Below, piece after piece: positions 63,640 to 64,000 of a DNA stretch of 64,000 nucleotides. This DNA is from Theocolax elegans (taxonomy: Eukaryota; Arthropoda; Insecta; Hymenoptera; Cerocephalidae), in contig CM047431.1 in assembly GCA_026168455.1 (NCBI GenBank), positions 9,942,943 through 10,006,942 of the forward strand. Direction: 5' to 3'. A program made the translations under genes and the position numbers. Every line of letters starts with the position of its first letter. Within the stretch, counting starts at the first letter, position 1. Below the pieces are notes generated by a model that saw only the letters and a program-made list of their open reading frames with translations, did not search any database and was not told where the DNA came from.

Positions 63640-63659
63640 ATCACGTCTTATTTCCAACA
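63341..63659 (-). mobile_element. Copia 5' LTR
   Basis: 319 bp, the same as 55798-56092 except for a longer GA tract (about 63592-63638). TGTTGGAA/TTCCAACA ends. Followed by CAAAG. Confidence 0.93.
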
Positions 63660-63664
63660 CAAAG
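63660..63664. repeat. Copia target-site duplication, right
   Basis: CAAAG, identical to 55793-55797. Confidence 0.85.
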
Positions 63665-64000
63665 CCAATACGCACATAAGCGGGATTGCCGATAGTGAGA
63701 TCAAAACGAAGGTGTTACGCAAGAGTTTCTGTATATTGCACTATAATATCAATGCTCGAAGAAGAGTCGGCGATGAGAGGCATGTACTAGAAACTCGAGC
63801 ATTAGAAGGAAGCAGTAATTTAAGTGGCCAAGAAAAAGAAGCCGCTTTTTGCTAATGCCGCAGAGATGAAAGTAGGGAAGTAAAAAAAGCTTTGCTACTC
63901 GGCCTTTAAAAAAAAATATACAATCAAAGTCGAGAAAGATCTTATATTCGGTAATCGAGACGTATCGCTTGTATCTAGGAGCTTTAGTCAAGGAACTACG
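63665..64000. other. Flank of the Copia element, no recognisable gene
   Basis: Moderately mixed composition without a supported reading frame. Confidence 0.4.

Larger units (their letters stand above)
55798..63659 (-). mobile_element. Full-length Copia retrotransposon
   Basis: 7862 bp on the minus strand: 5' LTR 63659-63341, primer site, 1.2-kb leader, gag, protease, integrase, RT-RNase H, purine tract (AGGGAG at 56093-56103), 3' LTR 56092-55798. The integrase-before-RT order is diagnostic of Copia. CAAAG duplications on both sides and matching LTRs mean a recent insertion. Gag is rearranged by a duplication, and in-frame stops at 59970 and 58013 plus a shift near 59712 would stop a continuous polyprotein. 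Confidence 0.93.

Overview
This is a eukaryotic, very probably insect, window of about 60% A+T made up almost entirely of mobile DNA. The element mix (Penelope-like elements, R1-clade and other non-LTR retrotransposons, Gypsy and Copia LTR elements, a DD41D mariner, hAT, a Helitron, piggyBac-like and foldback MITEs) is typical of an insect such as an ant. That host assignment is inference; there is no rRNA, mitochondrial gene or clear host gene to settle it. There are no bacterial operons and no CRISPR array.

Layout. 1-5050: two near-identical 2.3 kb copies of a dead non-LTR reverse transcriptase fragment, with 0.3 kb between them holding a possible host start exon. 5402-6390: LTR plus arginine-tRNA-type primer site of a minus-strand Gypsy element. 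6650-13430: a degraded hAT element split by an inverted Penelope-like element (16-bp target duplication), itself split by a TTAA-inserted foldback element. 13640-16905: 3' end of an R1-clade element carrying nested MITEs, then a foldback element carrying a Penelope fragment. 17240-19480: 5' half of an R1-clade element (minus). 19495-24140: Penelope family B fragment and a nearly full-length Penelope family A copy. 26288-26593: a possible host exon. 27350-28980: a second family B fragment overlapping a candidate minus-strand spliced gene. 29141-35105: a 1.92-kb tandem duplication and an intact DD41D mariner with very long terminal repeats. 35130-35560: a third Penelope family. 36760-37100: two weak candidate exons. 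37424-45120: a decayed Gypsy element whose RT and RNase H are deleted. 45511-47420: MITEs, another RT fragment and a tRNA-like sequence. 49325-52751: a Helitron remnant preceded by a ULP1-type protease gene that is cut by a solo-LTR-like insertion. 53530-55190: a foldback element. 55798-63659: a complete Copia element with near-identical LTRs, initiator-Met-type primer site and 5-bp target duplication.

Self-processing hammerhead ribozymes occur at seven Penelope termini and are the best functional RNA signal here. Apparently intact reading frames are few: the mariner transposase and most of the Copia pol, which has one in-frame stop. Non-checklist signals are a strand-biased CTAGC/CTAAC motif scattered through the Copia interior, and five CRE-like sites spaced about 15 bp apart in the Gypsy LTR.
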